A stretch of DNA of 64,000 bases. It comes from Alitta virens. Taxonomy: Eukaryota > Annelida > Polychaeta > Phyllodocida > Nereididae. The stretch lies in the NCBI GenBank assembly GCA_932294295.1, contig OW028579.1, positions 3,236,370-3,300,369 of the forward strand, given 5' to 3'. The notes beneath the pieces were generated by a model. That model worked only from the letters and a program-made list of their open reading frames with translations, did no database searches and was not told where the DNA came from. Position 1 is the first letter of the stretch. Every line of letters starts with the position of its first letter. Shown here piece by piece: positions 59,625 through 64,000 of this stretch. Position numbers and translations under genes: made by a program.

Positions 59625-60025
59625 CTCAGCTCGAAGGTCCTAGATTTTGACTTGTTTATACAGTGTAAAATGACTGGCTGAAGTCACTGACCGTGACTGT
59701 GGCACATATAATATTCATGCAACTTTGTACTGTATACACTGCCTTCCAAACGTTTGGAAGCAGTCAGAAAGATTACAATAAACTGAAAAATAATCTACGA
59801 GAAGACAGTCATGATGTCAATGATCACATAACATGGCAACTATCAGTATTGTTTCGAAAGTGTTTTCAAGGATATTACTCTATTTCGGGAGTGTTGTTAA
59901 CCAGTGTCTAGTGTTGTAAACAAGTGACAGATAATTTGAGTGACATGCTGTGAACTTGTGTCAATTTATGCCAGTTTCTCAAGTGCTGGAAATCCTGGTG
60001 GTTTCAATAAAATCCTTGTTGTCAA

Positions 60026-60044
60026 CCAATGAGAGGTATAAAAG
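60026..60044 (+). promoter_or_regulatory. CCAAT and TATA boxes of MAM copy B
   Basis: CCAAT at 60026-60030 and TATAAAAG at 60037-60044 are identical in sequence and spacing to copy A. The pseudogene may therefore still be transcribed. Confidence 0.55.
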
Positions 60045-60118
60045 ACACCAAACCCTAAGGAAGTGCATTTTGGTGTGTGCATTTGATGTGTGCATTTGGT
60101 GGACCAAATGATCTCACC

Positions 60119-63100
60119 ATGACTTGTCAGTGGTTAATTTTGGCCATCTTCATTTGCTCAGCAGTAGCATTGGAAGTAAGTGAACTTTATATATTGTTTA
60201 TAGTTGAAATATGCATAATATGGCACCAAGACCTCAAAAAATTGGTATTGACATTTGCAGGTATATTTGGTCAAGGTTTTGTAATTTGTCTGACATTACG
60301 AAGACCAAACATCTCATAACTCTGGCAATTAAGTCATATTTTCAGTAGTATAAATGTACAGATATTTACATGTATTTTACAAATGTTTTCTGAAGAGCTG
60401 TTACTCAGATGTACAGTTAGTTTCCCATCTATGACAGCTTTGTCTAGTTTCAATTTGACTGGCCGTTTTTAATGAAACTAACTGTATTCTGCAACTATGG
60501 TAGGATTGTGTATGGTTCACATTTATATCTAAAATGCAAAATTATTTATCTAAATTCTCAAATTATAATTACACATCGCTACTGGTTAGGACTTCAACAG
60601 CATTTGTCACATTTTTCAAATTAAAAAAAAGCATGAACATTTATGTCGTATTTTGATCTTGGTCAAGGACATTGGTGTGCACATGTGTTTACACAGGCTG
60701 GTTTCATGTACCAGGAAATTTGATTTTGTGAACATAGAATTGGTACAGGACAGTATTACAGTCACGACCGATTTCGATATATTCCTTACAGAAGAATTCA
60801 TATACTTGGAAACTAAACTCCACAGGACGTCATGTGAATCCAGGCCTCCCATCTGCTGGTTGACTTGGCCAGTGCAATGGGAATCCTGCATTCACATGAC
60901 GTCCTCTGGAGTTTAGCGTCCAAGTCTTTGAGTTCGGCTGTAATAGTAGTACAGAGATCTCGAATGTTAGGAATATGGGGAGAAAAAATAACAGCCTAAT
61001 ATACAGGGGCTCTACGACCGTAGTACATGAAAAGACAATAAGATGACGTCACTACACCATTGTTGCAATAAAAGACGTCATAATATAGATGAAATCATCA
61101 AACAATACTTATCAGCTACGGTGTCAGTGACCTCAAGCACTTTTTCTCCCAAAAACAATTGTGACTCGTGTTCACTCATGGCTCTGTTAATCGCATATAA
61201 ACTATTTAGATGAACGTTCACGGGGGCGTCCATGAGGCAATTGTAGATTGCTGGACGAGTGGTCCACCAGTGAAGGATGAGAGGGCTACGGATTGCCAGT
61301 CACTGAGGAATCGCTCATGAACAACATACGTGGACCACTCGTTATTCACTTGTGTATATCCGTCGTTTATACATGAAACATCCTTAACACTGAGCCCACC
61401 ACAGATGAGCAGGAGTGAGCAAGTGTGGATACGTAGATCACTCGCCAAACACTCACCAACCACTCGCTGAGCAACTCCCATGTGATTCCCGTAACCAGGG
61501 ACCAGGACCATTCTATGGAATAGCATGAGTATCCATACAATGCTTGGCGAGTGAATTACTTATGAACAAGGATAAGCAAGCTCACTTGCCATCCCCACTC
61601 GTGACAGTGTGAACACCCCTAAGTCAATATTCTGTATGTCATTTGTCATTTGACTAACGCTGACAAACTTAAATAAACTAGACTTGTTAATCACAATGGA
61701 TATGGGTCAGTTATTTTAGACACAGTCAAATGGCTATAAGGATTATTTTGAGTTTAATTTTTTTTTTAATTTATTTTGTAAAAGTAATGTAATAAAGGAA
61801 TGGAGGAATTTATATTATAATCTTTCTTGTTGTGAAAGTCCATGAGCTAATATTTTTCTGTATGATATTTTCTGGTCATATTCTCACTTATTTCACCCTG
61901 AGGCCCATGCATCATTTTCATAAAACCAGTAGTATCAAGCTTTAACTTGAGTTCTGAGACGCATAATCATCACTATTGTCAAAACAATGTGTTTTCGTTC
62001 ATTTTTTACAATAAAGAATCAGTCTGACCAGCAGTATTGAGTTATAATTTATACATTGTATTTTCAGCATGATGACCACAGTCCAGCAGATTGCACCTTT
62101 CAGGTCAGTCATTGCCAATGGGAGAATGGAGATCAGAGTGGCCTGAGATGGCAACAAGGCTCTCTTTCTGATTTTGAAAGAAGCCGAAGCCTCTATTTGT
62201 TGAAGGCTCCTTTAGCTGGTCCAAACAGTCAGTTCATGTTTATTCACACCCACCCAGATACAGATGCAAGGAACAAGTGGGTCTCTCTGAGTAGTCCTAC
62301 TCTAACAATCGATGGTGAACGGTAAGAAACTTATTTGTGTAACACGCAGTATAAAGCCTTTGGGGTGTATGCTGTGATTTCAGTTTTTAAATCAGTTTCT
62401 ATGGCTTCGTAACAATTTTAACTTGGGAGGGGGGGTGGTAGGATTTCGATTTTATTGTCTCCATAGTACTGGTGTCAAAGAAGCCCCATTAAATGTGGCA
62501 TTTGATAACAATAAGATAACAATAAGGCTAGAAGCTTAGTCAGCCTATGAGGTCATCTGCCAAACAGTCGTAATGATGAGATAACTCACCCCATTGGTCA
62601 GGACATTTACTTGCTCCAGAAATTGAGTACCAGACATCATTAATTTAACAACTAATGGGACTAACGTACTGTTGAGATAAATCTCCTGTAGAGTGCTGGG
62701 ACTTTGGATTTGAACTTGAAACCATCAGTGGATGCAGTCATGACCCTAACCAATAGGCCACTCAGCTTACTGTTTTTTTTTGTGTTAATGCTCATTTTCC
62801 ACTATTTCTGACCTTTAATTCTTTCAGATGTTTGATATTTGATTACTTCAACAACCTGAGCAACAAAGAAGAGAATGACGTCTCATATGGAAGTCTGCGA
62901 CTGTACATCCAATACTACAACAAAACAGAAGTATTTTAGGAGGTCTGTTATAAAATCCTGGTTTCGTGCTGAGATATCATTACCACTGGGAGATTATAGC
63001 CTTGTGTTTAAGAGTTTTTACGATGGAGATGCAAACACTGCAGCTGCTGTGGATGACATTGGGTTGTTCAATACCAGGTGCGGAGAAGTGGTGATCGACT

Positions 63101-64000
63101 GAGTCGTAGGGGACTGTGGGTTTGATGCTGGCCTCTGTGGTTACACACAGCAGGGCGAAAGGCCTTTCTTGACCTACAGGAAAGAGGAACTGTTTTCTGG
63201 AAAAGGATCAACCCATTCTCCCACGGGTTATTTTCTGGGTGCTACACATTCTCAGTTTTATGGCAGCTATGGCTTAGGTTCAATGCAATTGAAGTTACCC
63301 ACCTTGAACATCATTACTGAGTCATGCTTGTATTTCAACAGGCACAATTCAGTAGGTGTCCCTGACAATCAGCTGGCTCAATACAATGCATTGAATGTCA
63401 AAGGAACAGGACCACAGGGAAACTACACAGAATACCTTCCTAAAATCTTCTCTGATCATTGGTACAGCTTCCTCTTGTTTCTCAAACCGGGACAGCATTC
63501 AATCATACTTGAGGCAAAAGTCTCCAAAAAATTTGGTGGAGATGATTACGTGGGCATTGATGCTGTTGAAGTTTTGCCCCAGACTTGCAATGAAACCATT
63601 CAGAATATGGAGAGTCTCAGAGGAAATGCCTTTGCATGTGAAGCTTACAAGGACCGAGGACTCTGCGAGAATGGTGGCACCTGCATCAGTCGTGGAATCA
63701 AAATGTACAAATGCGATTGCCCTGAAGGTTATTATGGTGATAGATGTCAGTGGTTGTCTCCTTGCCATGACAATCCCTGTGTGCATGGAAATTGTACACT
63801 TGCGGGAAGAAAGCAATACTATTGTAAGTGTGATGAAGGGTTCTACAATAAGTACTGTAATGCTACTGCAGTGTGTATCAGTCCGCCACCAGAAATTGAC
63901 AATGGCAAGATCATCAGCATTTCGAATATGTCATACTGGGGAGTGACAATCTACAAATGCAACGAAGGATTCTTTATGGTTGGCTTAAACAAATCAGTAT
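60119..64000 (+). pseudogene. Second, broken copy of the MAM-EGF-sushi gene (copy B, cut by window end)
   Basis: Exon 1 (60119-60175, donor GTAAGT), exon 2 (62068-62321) and exon 3 (from 62828) match copy A closely. In exon 3 an 11-base deletion after 62933, relative to copy A, brings TAG at 62937-62939 directly into frame. In the original frame a CGA-to-TGA change makes a second stop at 63100-63102, between MAM1 and MAM2. From there the frame is open again to the window end, covering MAM2, both EGF domains and the start of sushi 1, with some amino-acid differences from copy A. Exon 2 has one extra codon. A truncated secreted MAM fragment could still be made, but loss of function is the simpler reading. 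The long open downstream frame suggests the breaks are recent, or that a downstream start or rescue splice exists. Confidence 0.8.

Larger units (their letters stand above)
59763..64000 (+). repeat. Segmental duplication unit B (cut by window end)
   Basis: This is the same sequence block as 39889 to about 44200, in the same orientation. Its left edge is 248 bp upstream of the FAAH start codon, so it abuts the FAAH promoter region. Confidence 0.85.

Noticed and set aside
63395..63946. 183-codon frame in MAM copy B
   Set aside because: It is in a different frame from the MAM/EGF/sushi reading; copy A shows the same shadow frame.

Overview
The window is eukaryotic nuclear DNA. It is AT-rich, has split genes with GT/AG introns, and is crowded with microsatellites, minisatellites, MITEs, tRNA-derived SINEs and decayed retroelements. 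The gene families present (secreted MAM/EGF/sushi protein, FAAH-1 type amidase, aminergic GPCR) and the repeat style suggest a marine invertebrate, perhaps an echinoderm or another deuterostome. The sequence alone does not fix the species.

Three genes can be supported. (1) On the minus strand at 7898-8243 lies the first coding exon of a biogenic-amine-type rhodopsin-family GPCR (N-tail, TM1, TM2). The rest was not found down to position 1. (2) At 40245-45025 (+) is a complete three-exon gene for a 778-residue secreted protein: signal peptide, two MAM domains, two EGF, three sushi domains and an unrecognised Cys-containing tail. It has CCAAT and TATA boxes. (3) At 46243-59515 (-) is a complete 18-exon fatty-acid amide hydrolase gene of 578 residues. 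All exon phases join, and the catalytic Lys-Ser-Ser fall at residues 142, 217 and 241, the numbering of mammalian FAAH. From about 59763 to the window end the MAM gene and its promoter are repeated as a second copy, broken by an 11-base deletion with immediate stop and by a later nonsense codon. FAAH therefore sits, in opposite orientation, between two copies of a segmental duplication.

Region by region: 1-8000 holds a TATC microsatellite, a nested-palindrome MITE and a 2.4 kb foldback element (2347-4769). 8-19 kb holds the GPCR exon, a LINE tail split by a SINE, more SINEs with clear target-site duplications, MITEs and simple repeats. 19.5-21.3 kb is a long minisatellite. 24.0-24.9 kb is an 18-bp minisatellite whose unit contains TTATCCACA. 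25-40 kb has RT fragments, LINE 3' ends, MITEs and a 1.1 kb TIR element but no gene I can support. 40-64 kb is the MAM-FAAH-MAM block. FAAH intron 2 contains a decayed LINE and a decayed tyrosine-recombinase element.

No operon-like cooperation between the genes is implied. The only structural link is the duplication that flanks FAAH and begins about 250 bp upstream of its start codon.
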